Assembly (NCBI RefSeq): GCF_030247195.1
Contig: NC_080671.1
Span: 188,397,725 to 188,461,724, forward strand
From: Topomyia yanbarensis
Taxonomy: Eukaryota > Arthropoda > Insecta > Diptera > Culicidae
Direction of reading: 5' to 3'
Length of the DNA stretch: 64,000 nt
The notes under the pieces were generated by a model that was not told the DNA's origin, ran no database searches, and saw only the letters and a program-made list of their open reading frames with translations. Shown piece by piece: positions 39,755 through 50,700 of the stretch. Each line of letters begins with the position of its first letter. Positions within the stretch are counted from its first letter, which is position 1. A program made the translations under genes and the position numbers.

Positions 39755-39864
39755 CGGCCGATTTCTTCACTGGTTGAAAACCCGTTTTCACTGAAAACCA
39801 GTTTTCGGTTGCGGGTGACAAATTAGATGAAAACCGGTTTTCATTTAAGTGAAGAAATTGGCCG
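39755..39864. mobile_element. Small palindromic MITE (GATTTCTTCAC family), copy 1
   Basis: CGGCCGATTTCTTCACTGG is inverted at the right end (AGTGAAGAAATTGGCCG), with AAACC/GGTTTTC words between. The flanks are TAA at 39752-39754 and 39865-39867, a 3-bp duplication of the PIF/Harbinger TWA type. 110 bp. Confidence 0.75.
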
Positions 39865-40782
39865 TAAGCGATTCTCGTGCTCAAGGATCTGTGTCAGATT
39901 TTTACGCTTGATATTCATATTCGATTTTTACATGCTAAGATATCTGGAGTGGGTTCTACAAAATATTTTTATCCTTGCTACTTTTATTTTCGGGCTCTCA
40001 AATGTAAATGGAAGGTTCTTTAACCGCTAGATTTTCAGAGCAGCGTGTACTCAGTGCACTAGCGCAACTGTCGAAAGGTTAAACAACATTAAATGAACAT
40101 CATACATTCGATAAAACGAAAAAAAACCCATATTTCGTCCGGGTTAAAATGATTTGGGAAAAAACCCGGTTAAAACCCAAAAATAAAAACCCGGGAAGAT
40201 GGAATTTTTCCCATCGGTACATCACTGGTTGGAACACAACCAGCGGTAAGACCGCACACAATGTAAAGGAAACACAAACACGTGTGGAAATTTGGTTTAC
40301 CGTACCGGTACTCAACCGGTATTTTCCCACCTCTGCCGTATACTAAAATAAGTTAGATGATTCCCGACGCATCCTTCCCCTCCCACTTATTATATCCCTT
40401 CCCTTTTCCACCATGAAGTAAACGTGAAGACAACATTGAACTCACGCTGATCAAGCTATATAAATATTATATTTTTGTTTCAAGTATGCCAGTGTCAGTG
40501 TCGACATGTTGCTTCTCAGGTTCGTGACAGTCGTGCACTTATATATATACTTATCAAGTGTGAAGAATGTAATAGACATTTTCACAATGTTATATTGAAC
40601 GTAACGAGGCATTAAATCATAGTTTAGATAAATGAGAAAGGCATAATTGCACCACTAGGTGTATTAAACAGGTTTTTTATAATGCAAGTTTATTTGTACC
40701 TCTTACATCTTTGGAGTTTTCGAGTTTTTTAGTGCCCAAAATGAAATAGAAACCTCAAATTTCCGCAGACGAAGCTATACCA

Positions 40783-41081
40783 AGGGATCATCCATAAATG
40801 ACGTAGCATTATATGAGGGAGGGGGAGTTTTGTATTTTGTGACGATGTGTGATGACAGGGGGGGGGGGGGGGGTAGGTGGTCATGTCATGCTACGTAGCT
40901 TTTTAAAAGGGGAATAGAAATATTTTTTTTAAAAAATTTTACGTAGACAAGGGGGGGCAGGGTTACCGTCAAGCTACGTTATTACCAGGGGGTATTTAGA
41001 GGTTTGTGACGAAATGCTACGATGGGGGAGGGGGTGTTTGAAATCACTCCAAAAATGCTACGTCATTTATGGATGGCCCCC
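40783..41081. mobile_element. MITE with CATCCATAAATGACGTAGCAT ends
   Basis: The left end GGGATCATCCATAAATGACG and the complement of the right end, GGGGGCCATCCATAAATGAC, are inverted. G-rich tracts, including a run of about 15 G near 40859-40873, occupy the middle. About 299 bp. CATAAATTAC near 41492 and the element at 3733-5125 have similar-looking ends. Confidence 0.8.
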
Positions 41082-42318
41082 AATACTAATCTGTAAACTA
41101 AACACTATCAAATCCAGGGATAACCATTTGTTGCATGCTGTCTTTTGTCAGCCTCATATGAAAATCCATTTGGCTCTAGCAAATCAAATCCGAATAAATT
41201 CTTTGTTAAGTATGTTTTTCTTACCTTAGAGATGCAAAATATGCAAAAATAAAAACATTTTTTTTAAACCTTGCGCTGTAGACCCGTAAGAATTTTTTTA
41301 ATGGTCAGAAAGTGTTATGAATCTATGTCGTGGGACTAAAGGAGAATATTTTAACCGCCGAGGTTTATTAAAAAGAAACGAAAAAAAGATGCCCCAATTT
41401 TCTCAATGTCCCAATGCTGTTAATTAGAATTCACCAAGGGGCTGATAAAGCGAGTCTTCAACAACAACTAAAACTCTATAATGAGGCCGTTCATAAATTA
41501 CACTATATATTTAAAGAGAAAGGAAGGAAGTATGAAGCATCTTGTTACATATTGGGTAGAGAGTGGAGGGATTGAAACATAGCATATCATAACATTTCGT
41601 AAATAAATTTGACTGAAGATAATATAGCTCAAAATTCATTTTTTCATTGTCAAAAAAATTTTGATCCCTTTTTTGCCACTTTGGAAACACTATACTACCT
41701 GCGGACTCCACTGTGCATTGAAAATGTCCAAAACAATTCATTTTCAACAGCCAATAACTTTCCCGAAAAGTTGAAAAAATCCATTTTGACACATCATCAG
41801 ACCCCCTGCTCATTTAATATATCCAAAACTATCAATTTTCAACTACCAACAGCTTTCCCTTCAATATAAAACACTTTCCCGAAAAGATAAAAAAATCCAT
41901 TTTGACGCATCGTTAGACTCTCCTGAGGATTAAAAATGTCCAAAACTATTGATCTTCAACTGCCAACAATATGTTCGGGGCTATTCGGACCTACTTAAGC
42001 AAATCGCCCATTTAGGTGGATAGATGTGAGAAAATGTTAGTTTAAAACCTCAGCTACATTTTGATGCCCTAAAAGGTTCATTTTCACCACTCAATGGCAG
42101 CGCTAGGCGACGATTTGCAAACCTCTTACGGACCTCCCTACGGGGCAATTCAGAATGTGATTTTCTTTAATTTTTTTGCAATGGAATTATGTTTACCTAT
42201 GAAATATTTATAAGAGAGACTCCTTAAGAAGCAAAAAAAAATGTCTTTACAAAAACTTAATCTGGTATGTCACAGCTGTCGATTGGCGACCCATGTATTT
42301 TCTTTGCTGTAGCGTATG

Positions 42319-42689
42319 CAATGCTGTGCTGAGCCGCAAGCCACTGAACGGTGGTTGACGGAATAGGGGGTCCGAATAGCCCCATTCGCTCATTTCGCAC
42401 AAATATGGTGAGCGTTTCGAAAATATTAGTGTTTTCACCCAAACAAAAATCATTCCATAAAGAGGAGCCTCAAACTTTCCAAAACACTTCCCTTATATTT
42501 TTTCACTTTTATTTGTTTCTTTAATCACGGTTTTTTCCATTATATTAATTTTTTGTTGAGAATGGCAAAAAACGAAACACGTTGTAACCTTTCTACAAAG
42601 AACAAAGAATCAATTTTAGCTCTCAAAATTAATGTTTCAGAATAGTAGTTCCACGAATATGTACAATAGTCAGAAAGTCTTGCTATTTG
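42319..42689 (+). repeat. Direct repeat, left copy, in the GGGGCTATT element
   Basis: Runs from GCAATGCTGTGCTGAGCC through GAACGGTGGTTGACGGAATA to CAGAAAGTCTTGCTATTT. It matches 44811-45170 with small differences. Confidence 0.9.
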
Positions 42690-42699
42690 CCCCTATTTG

Positions 42700-44811
42700 C
42701 ATTGCACACTGATAATATAAATTCGTAAATATAATGAAATCGATCATGCAATGCACGAATTCATTCGTCGATTTTTGCAACGAAGTATTTTCGTGCATTA
42801 TAAATAGTAAGTTTCGTTCATTTCATGAACAAGAATAGCCGCTTGCTGAACGAAAGCTTTCGTAAATTTTACACATTCAATGTACACTGCACGAATGACA
42901 ACATTGATAACAACAATATTATTCGTGAATGAAATGAAATGGTTTGTTCATTTTAATAAACGTTTCGTTGGTCGCACGAATTCATTTCGTTTATCTTAGA
43001 AAAGTTTGCGTATTTATTAACCTGTTGTTGTTTTCAGTCGATCTTTTGGGATTGATGTTTGACAACATCGATTTATTTAATTTAAAAAAATCGATGTGGC
43101 CAAATCGATTTTATTGTGGTACGAAGAAATGGCCGCTTTATGGACGAAAGTTTTCGTAAATCTCACTTATTTAGTTTACATTGCACGAATGTTATCGTTG
43201 ATAACGACATTATTTTTCGTGATGAAACGAAATGTTTCGTTTATTTTAATAAACGTTTATGTATATTGCGAATGATTTCATTGCTCACACGAATTTATTT
43301 CGTTCATCTTAGAAAAGTTTTCGTATTCATTAGCATATTATTTTTTCAATTGATTAGTTTAACAACAACGATTTTTTCACTAACTAAAAGGATTGATCTG
43401 GCAAAATCGATTTTATTTCAACCTGCACACCTCTATTGGGAACTAGAAGGATTGTGGTGTGAAGTAATGGTCGCTTGATGAACAAAAGTTTTCGAAATTT
43501 TTACATATTTAGTGTACATTGCAGGAATGTTATCGGTAATAACGACATTATTTTTCGTGAATGAAACGAAATGATTCGTTTATTTCCATAAATGTTTATG
43601 TATAAGATGAACAATTTCGTTGGTCGCACGAATTTATTTCATTTATCTTAGTAAAGTTATCGTATTTACCAACCTCTTATTGTTTTCAGTCCATCTTTTG
43701 GGATCGATGTTTGATAACATCGATTTTTTTTTTATTTAAAAACATCGACGTGGCCAAATCGATTTTATTGTGGTACGAAGAAATGGCCGCTTGATGAACG
43801 AAGGTTTTCGTAAATTTTACTAATTTAGTGTACATTGCACGAATGTTATCGTTGATACCAACATCACTTTTCGTGAATGAAACGAAATGTTTCGTTTATT
43901 TTAATAAACGTTTATGTATATTACGAACGATTTCGTTGGTCGCACGAATTCTTTTCGTTCATCTTAGAAAAGTTTTCGTATTTATTATCCTCTTATTTTT
44001 TCATTCGATCTTTTGGGATCGATGTTTGACAATACCGATTTTTTCAATTAAAGAAACAGATCTGGCAAAATCGATTTTACTGTGGTATGAAGAAGTGGCC
44101 ACTTAATGAACGAAAGTTTTCCTAAATTTTATTTATTTAGTGTTGCATGAATGTCGTCGTTGAAAACGACATTTTTTTTCGTGGATTAAACGAAATGTTT
44201 TGTTTATTTTAATAAACGTTTGTGTATATTGCGAACAATCTCGTTGGTCGCACGAATTCATTCCGTTCATCCAAGAGATTTTTTCGTATTTATTTTGACA
44301 TTGCTCCTGCAGAGAAAAGCTCAAACTTATTCATACAAAACCAACGAGCAGTTCGCGAAGGCTCAACTGAATCCGTACTGCTTCGGATTCTGGATCAAAT
44401 AGAAGCGAAAGAGGTTCAGGAAATTGTCCTGAAACCAGCGGACACGGATACGGCTAGTCAGACCGAGACCGTCGTGATGATCAACAATTATCCGACGTAT
44501 AGCAACAATGACTCCATATTCTACCTCTATTGAAGCTCTTTTGACGTCGATTGTTTGACGAATGGTGCTCGTAAATATAATTAAGGCTTTCGTATATAGC
44601 AGCGGACAATTCGTTTGCCTAATGAAGCCATTTCGTAATAAGCCAACGAAAGTCGTTTCGTGGTTTTCACGAAAAACTCATAATAAAAAATAAAATTGTT
44701 TCAATAGAACTACGAACGATTCATTATATGTACGAAAAATTCGTATATTTTATAAAAAATTTCTGTACGAAACTAATTCCTAGCGATTTACGAATATATT
44801 CTATCAGTGCA
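42700..44811. mobile_element. Nested element with CACTGATA termini holding a tandem array
   Basis: The left end CACTGATAATATAAATTCG and the complement of the right end, CACTGATAGAATATATTCG, are inverted and both continue TAAAT. The interior carries five degenerate units of about 290-340 bp, landmarked by TTGCACGAATG at about 42889, 43178, 43518, 43838 and 44148. Each contains AAACGAAATGTTTCGTT, TTGGTCGCACGAATT, CGATCTTTTGGGATCGATG and GAAATGGCCGCTT-like words. ACGAA/TTCGT words dominate. Short open frames in successive units are repeats of one another. Confidence 0.65.
44304..44533 (+). pseudogene. Unidentified coding-like segment preceded by a splice-acceptor-like site
   Basis: After CATTGCTCCTGCAG (a good 3' splice-site context ending at about 44312), an open frame encodes QRAVREGSTESVLLRILDQ, KEVQEIVLKPADTDTASQTE and NNYPTYSNNDSIFYLY before a stop at 44531-44533. 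Codon use and complexity differ from the repetitive DNA around it. It could be the last exon of the transposase of this family or a captured host exon. I recognise no domain. Confidence 0.3.
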
Positions 44812-45170
44812 ATGGTGTCCGGAGCCGCTGAACGGTGGTTGACGGAATAGGGGGTCCGAATAGCCCCTTTCGCACAAATGTGGTGAGCATTTCGAAAATA
44901 TTTGTGTTTTCACCCAAACAAAAATCATTCCATAAAATAGGAGCCTCAAACTTCTCAAAACACTTACCTAATATTTTTTCACTTTTATTTGTTGCTTTAA
45001 CAAGGTTTTTTTTCCATTATAATGATTTTTGTTTTGAGAATGGCAAAAAAACGAAACACGTTGAATCTACTTTCTACAAAGAACAAAGAATAAATTTCTG
45101 CTCTCAAAATTAATGTTTCAGAATAGCGGTACCACGAATATGTACGATAGTCAGAAAGTCTTGCTATTTT
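44811..45170 (+). repeat. Direct repeat, right copy, in the GGGGCTATT element
   Basis: Matches 42319-42689 in order and direction. It runs on into AATTATCCCCACTGTC and AATAGCCCC, the element end. Confidence 0.9.
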
Positions 45171-45341
45171 CTGAGAAACTGAGGGGTTCGAATTATCCCC
45201 ACTGTCTTAATAGCCCCGGGTTCCACAATTTAGTTCTAAACAATTGAATATTAGCCCCATCAACTTCAACTCCAATAAACGGAGAAGTAACGCAAAATGT
45301 ATCGCGATAATTGATGAATTATTGACGATGATGATGAATGC

Positions 45342-45394
45342 GACGATACATTATCGTTAACGGAGTTTCCGCTGACGATACATTATCGTTAACG
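45342..45394. repeat. Two copies of a 21-bp unit, 32 bp apart
   Basis: GACGATACATTATCGTTAAC plus G occurs at 45342-45362 and 45374-45394. CGATACATTATCG-type words make each unit partly palindromic. Confidence 0.9.
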
Positions 45395-45420
45395 TTAATG
45401 GCTTAATATTTTTCAGGCTA

Positions 45421-45517
45421 GGGGGTGATTTTTTCATCCTCACTTAGTGATTAAGCCAGGTTTAAACGTACTGGTGAACCTGGTTTAAAAGTTAAGCGAG
45501 GGTGAAGAAATCGACCC
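45421..45517. mobile_element. Small palindromic MITE (GATTTCTTCAC family), copy 2
   Basis: The left end GGGGGTGATTTTTTCATCC and the complement of the right end, GGGTCGATTTCTTCACCC, are inverted and continue into paired TTAAGCCAGGTTTAAACG / TTTTAAACCAGG sequences. The flanks CTA and TAA are near the 3-bp TWA type. It shares its terminal core with 39755-39864. Confidence 0.7.
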
Positions 45518-45737
45518 TAAATAATAAATGCAATCCATCGACGTCATTCAGGTAAGAGAATGAGGAAGTAGCAGATGAAAAGCCGTAATTTTCAGCAGCT
45601 GCGTCTGGTTTTGTACTTGTGAATGACTTCTTCGGTGTCCTCGTCGTCGCCAGCATGTGGAATGGAAGTTGTTCATCCCCCTCACATGATTGCTTAGCTG
45701 TGGGACACCTACGTTTGCGCTTTTTTTTGGATTCCAT
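45492..45737 (-). CDS. Candidate small basic ORF start (doubtful)
   Basis: The minus-strand frame begins MESKKKRKRRCPTAKQSC, a strongly basic, nuclear-localisation-like start, preceded by AAAAGTGAAATGG, an acceptable start context. It continues through about 70 residues of ordinary composition (AENYGFSSATSSFSYLND) and then runs into the MITE at 45421-45517, where it ends. It could be the 5' exon of a host gene invaded by the MITE, or chance. No domain recognised. Confidence 0.25.
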   Translation of the reverse strand: MESKKKRKRRCPTAKQSCEGDEQLPFHMLATTRTPKKSFTSTKPDAAAENYGFSSATSSFSYLNDVDGLHLLFRVDFFTLA

Positions 45738-46279
45738 TTCACTTTTTCGATCATATTTTTTCGATTATTTACTTCAACAACACCTTAAATTATTATATTA
45801 CAGTAGCCAAAAATATACTGTACTGAGGACAAAAGACATTTTCGAAGAACAACATGCGAAAACATGAACAACGCCGGAACTAATACAGTTGATCCACAGT
45901 TACATCCGAAATGACAGTCGTCAACGATGTTCTCTACCGTGCAATAACATAGCAAAGATAATGCTCTATACATATTGTACCCTCATACCTATTTGACCCC
46001 ATTCTACTTTACTATGCATAGCGCCTCGAGTGACTGACATTACACACCTTATTGCAATGTTTGAAGACGTGAATTATAGTTAGCAAAACGTCTTTAGAAA
46101 TAATTGATGTTTACTACATCCACTTTCTTGATTTTACGCGAATTATACTTTCCAAAATGTAAGAAAAGTTGTAGAATATGACACCTGACACTCTAAAATG
46201 TATAGCTCCTAGCTGGTCCAATTGCCTAAAATGAAAGAAAGAAATATCTAAATTCTCTTCCAATTTCATCTCCATAGTA

Positions 46280-46385
46280 CGAGAGGGGAGTTGGTAAATC
46301 GATTGCCTTGTACGCAGCTCACCTGGGTTCGATTCCCCACCCCGCACATATAATCAAAATCAAATCAAATAATCAAAAAAGAATC
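46280..46385 (+). mobile_element. tRNA-like SINE head with A-rich tail
   Basis: GAGTTGGTAAATCGATTGCC, TTGTACGCAGC and a perfect B box GGTTCGATTCC (46326-46336), then CCCCACCCCGCACA, parallel the SINE at 22051-22214. The tail is built of AATCAAA repeats. It is likely a SINE, not a tRNA gene: the acceptor pairing is incomplete and there is no terminator right after the head. Confidence 0.65.
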
Positions 46386-47381
46386 TGCATAATACTCTCT
46401 AAAATCACGTATATATCCAAAGCGAGTTCATCAGCCTGCTGTCCATCGGCTGCCAAAAACCGACGTCATCACTTACTAGATATAGAGGCAAAAAATCTAC
46501 GTGGGCGGCTCGAGTACGCAGCTCCTCGATAGGATATGGTCCATGGTGTTCCGCAAATTAACTAGCTGCGAGGGGAGAGCGGTCGGTGAAATTAGATCAA
46601 AGTTCGTGTACCGAATGCAAATCAGAGCAACGCACGCTTTCTACCATCCCGTTCCGGGTTTAAATCCAACTTGCAGGGTAGATTTGCCTTATGTACAAAC
46701 ACGTGCAGCCACAAACCGGACAAGTGGAACGAAGTGGTGTTCTGTGCTGTAGGCTGTACATTTTCCCTCCTTCGATGCTCGTGTCCAAGCCAATCGGACA
46801 TGTGGGTGGTAGGCATGGATGGGGATGGCGCAACATGGACGACTGACGGAATCAGGCTTTGGCTCCGCGTGGACTCGGTCTCATTTGCACTTGCTCCCCC
46901 TCTTTCGATCCGTGATTCAACCAACAACGTCGACAGACATCGGGTGGTTGCAGACGATCGAGGTCCAGTCAGGAGGAAACAAGGTCCCCTACCACACACA
47001 GTCGCGTAAGCACTGCCTGCAATCACTGGTCGACTGTTGCGGTGTGTGGGGAAAGACCACATTCGCAGCACACAGAAACAGAAATGGCTCTCGTCAGGAG
47101 GCTGACAGACTGGCACCTTTGATGGTAGTGCCCTTTTTGCCCATATAGATACACCCGCCCGCGTACGCACGTAGCAGATTGAAGGACGTTGGAGAAACCA
47201 GGGCGCCGCGGTGGACAGAACTTTGCGCTATAGACTGGTTACATGACCAAACGAAACAGGGCGCAGTGAGTGGCTGGCAAAGTGCACAAGAATCAGAGAA
47301 GCGTGATATACGCGCTTCATTGAGTCGAGAGTTTGTGGAAGTGCAAAAAGTTGTACATAGAAAAAAGTAGGGATGGTCTGT
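46386..47381. other. Richer-GC single-copy-looking block, no gene assigned
   Basis: From about 46430 to 47350 the sequence is markedly richer in GC than its neighbours. It holds overlapping frames on both strands (182 codons minus at 46622-47170, 112 codons plus at 46671-47009, 115 codons minus at 47094-47441), none with recognisable domains. It may be a host exon, UTR or promoter fragment. Confidence 0.3.
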
Positions 47382-47709
47382 TAAATGCTGTCGTAAAACA
47401 TTAGATTTTTGTGCTGTAGAATGGACGAAGTCAAAGAACAATAACGAGATTTTAGAAACTGTATTGGACTCGAATCGGAACAGATCGAGGTTTTTACAGG
47501 AGATGTTCGAAATTTAATGTTGTCAATATTGAATATAAATCGAATAAATATGCCATTCTACGTCACTCCGGTTACATGCATGGCCATATTAAACATTTCG
47601 TTGAGATATTGCTCTATAGAAAAAAATGTTTTCGGGTGCTTGGATAAAAAGACGAGATATTGATTCTGATAAAGTTTCACCCAATGGTTTTTGTTTAACC
47701 CTACGGAAG
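47382..47709 (+). repeat. 328-bp direct repeat, left copy, flanking LOA-like copy 2
   Basis: Begins TAAATGCTGTCGTAAAACAT and ends GTTTAACCCTACGGAAG. I see no difference from 52004-52331 over 328 bp. Non-coding; no LTR-type TG...CA ends. Confidence 0.95.
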
Positions 47710-50700
47710 AACAGGAGTCCTCAAGTCAAGGTGTTACTCCGTGCCGAGGACTGAATGGCTGGCAGGACTAAAATATGCCAGTCGCGCAAGGAGTGTCGTG
47801 GGTCTTACCCTTGCTGTGTTATGCGAATCTCTGACACAGTGGACGTTCGTTTCTTCGCAAATCGTGGGATTCAAATGATGTTCATGTCCCTAATACCCAT
47901 TTCTGGGTTCGCTATATGCGATTATAAGCCAACGTGTTTGGTATCTTCTAGTTGCTGTACAACAAGTGCTGATGATGAAATGTGTAGTGCTGTAATCGAA
48001 TATGGTTAGAGTAGCACAAATTAATCTTCAGCATAAACGTACAGCAACTATGAATCTATCTCGCCTTGTGCAGGAAGGGAAAGCTTCCATAGCTTTGGTT
48101 CAAGAACCGTATTTCCATAAAGGAAACTTCTATGTTGGAAAGCTACTTAACCCCGTCTTCGTAGCTTTCAACAAAAATGGCATGACAAATCCACGTGAAA
48201 TGCCTCGTGCATGTATACTTGCGAATAGTGCAATTGACGCTTGTCTTATATCGGACCTCACAACTCGTGATATTTGTACTGTCATGGTAAATATGACTGT
48301 TGACAACATAAACAAGAAATACGTCTATTGTTCGGCATATTTGCCGCATAATGAACCATCACCTTCTGATGATTTCAAAAGGGTTGTATCATACTGTGGC
48401 AGAAATGGGTTTCCTCTCATAATCGGCAGTGATGCAAATTCCCACCACATAATTTGGGGCAGCTCTGATATCAATTTGAGAGGCACCGAATTGATGGAAT
48501 ACTTAAGTAGTACAAATCTGCACATTCTTAATGCAGGAAACCGCCCAACTTTTGCACGAGCTGGCAGAGAAGAGGTGTTAGATGTAACTCTCTGCTCTGA
48601 CAGTATTACGCATGAGTTGACAAACTGGCTCGTACCAAACGAGCTCGAACCGTCGTTATCTGATCATAAGTACATCGTCTTTGATCATTTAAACGTCTCG
48701 CTAGATATCGTCACCTATCGTAATCCCAAATCTACGAACTGGGACCTCTACGAAGAGGGCTTGGCGACTAGGTTTCATGGTTATCTTCCGACGATTGAAT
48801 CTCCAAGTGATTTGGATGAGGTCGTGGATAAAACAAGCTCACTCATAGTACCAGCATACCAAGAGGCTTGTCCGCTTCGAGTTATGCGTGCTTCTAGAGG
48901 AACACCTTGGGGGAATACCGAACTTGTTCGACTCAAAAAGTTATGTAGGAGAGCTTGGAATCACAGACGCAGGGACGGGTCGGAGGCATTTAAGTTGGCT
49001 CGCAAAGCACACAGAAATGCCCTTCGATCCTCTGAGCGAAGTGGTTGGAAAAGCCTCTGCACAAATGTCTCAAGTCTCAACGAGACTAGTAGATTAAATA
49101 AGTTACTTTCGAAATCGAAAGATTTTCATGTCAGTTCCATTAGAACTGCTAATGGTGAATACTCATCTGACGAAGATATAGTACTCAACTGTCTTTTTGA
49201 CACACACTTTCCAGGTTGTACGGAGCCATCACTGACGACTGCCCCTGAGTTCTTTTCAGGCAGTTCTGATTCTTGGGCATTTGCTCGTAGAATTGTGACA
49301 ACCGAATCGATCAAATGGGCGATTGAAAGTTTTGCTCCGTATAAGTCTGCGGGAAAGGACGGAATTATTCCAGTTCTACTACAAAAAGGATATGAACACT
49401 TCAAGCATATTTTAAAAAAGGTTCTTACTTGCAGTCTTGCAACAGGATACATTCCATTAGCGTGGCGGGAAATAACTGTCAAATTCATTCCCAAAGGTGG
49501 CCGCGTCACTTATGAGGAGGCAAAGAGCTTTAGACCGATCAGTCTGACCTCCTTCCTTCTCAAATCAGTGGAACGTTTAATCGACCACTACATTCGGGAT
49601 GGTAGCTTGGGCGAGCACCCGCTGCATGCAATGCAACATGCATATCAGCGGGGGAAGTCTACTACCACCCTGTTACACAATGTTGTCTACAACATTGAAA
49701 AAGCTTTTTCACAAAAGCAATCAAGTTTAGGAGTTTTTCTCGATATTGAAGGTGCTTTTGACAACGTGTCTTTCGAATCCATTTTGGAAGCAGCACGAGA
49801 TCATGGAGTACCTTCATATATCACGAACTGGATACACGCAATGCTTAGCAACCGACATCTGTGCTCATCGTTAAGACAAGTAGAGATGAGGAAACTGAGT
49901 GTCTGCGGATGTCCTCAAGGTGGTGTGCTGTCACCACTTCTATGGAACCTTGTCGCCGATAGCTTGTTGAGAAAACTAAATGAGCTTGGGTTTCCGACGT
50001 ATGGTTTCGCCGATGATTATCATATAATGATCACCGGTATTTGCATTAACACACTTTTTGATTCGATGCAACAAGCCTTATATGTTGTTGAGCTGTGGTG
50101 TCTTCATGTTGGACTATCAGTTAATCCAAATAAAACCTCAATGGTGCTATTCACGCAACGAAAAATTACAACCGAAGCTCGTCCATTGCAGTTTTTTGAC
50201 TCTGAAATTATTGTCGAAGATCAAGTTAAGTACGTTGGGGTAATTCTCGACTCAAAGCTTAATTGGACAGCTCACATCGATTTCAGGATCAAGAAAGCTT
50301 GCATGGCCTTTGGCCAATGTAGACGGGCTTTCGGCAAATCTTGGGGACTCAAACCCAAGTACATTCAGTGGATCTACACAACAATTGTTAGACCAATACT
50401 GGCATACGGGTGCCTTGTTTGGTGGCAGAAGGGAGAAGTCATGACAATCCAATCAAAGTTAAACCATCTTCAGAGGATGGTCTTGATGGCGATGACTGGT
50501 GTGCTCTCGACAACACCTACTGCTGCTCTCGAGGCACTCTTGAACATAAAACCACTACATGTGTTTCTGAAACAAGAAGCACTTTCTTGTGCATACCGTC
50601 TTAAGGTTACTGGGCTCTGGAACAGTAACCCAATAGATCGTGTAACTAGCCACACAAGACTGTGGCCCCAAATGGTTACTTGGGATGAATATACACTTGC

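Larger units (their letters stand above)
37452..40335. mobile_element. hAT-like non-autonomous element, CAGAGGTGGG ends
   Basis: CAGAGGTGGG starts at 37452 and is inverted at 40326-40335 (CCCACCTCTG). Sub-terminal ACCGGTAC words follow on both sides. The flanks GCTGTACT and GCCGTATACT suggest a decayed 8-bp duplication. Nested inside are a retroposon (38064-38450) and a small MITE (39755-39864). No transposase frame is recognisable. A frame at 37632-37967 on the minus strand has no recognisable domain. Confidence 0.6.
41977..45217. mobile_element. Composite element with GGGGCTATT ends and AATAGCCCC motifs
   Basis: GGGGCTATTCGGAC at 41977 is inverted near 45208-45217 (TTAATAGCCCC). Further copies of GTCCGAATAGCCCC occur at 42370 and 44856, with a weaker one at 45188. 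A 350-370 bp block occurs twice in direct orientation around a nested 2.1-kb element. A minus-strand frame at 42257-42442 includes YATAKKIHGSPID, faintly like a psq-type helix-turn-helix. The outer boundaries lack a clear target duplication. Confidence 0.5.

Noticed and set aside
46280..46350. Functional tRNA gene
   Set aside because: The B box is perfect, but acceptor pairing is incomplete and an A-rich SINE tail follows. The same head occurs in a clear SINE insertion at 22051-22214.
46622..47170. 182-codon minus-strand frame
   Set aside because: Opposed by a 112-codon plus-strand frame and without family features. GC-rich sequence keeps frames open by chance.
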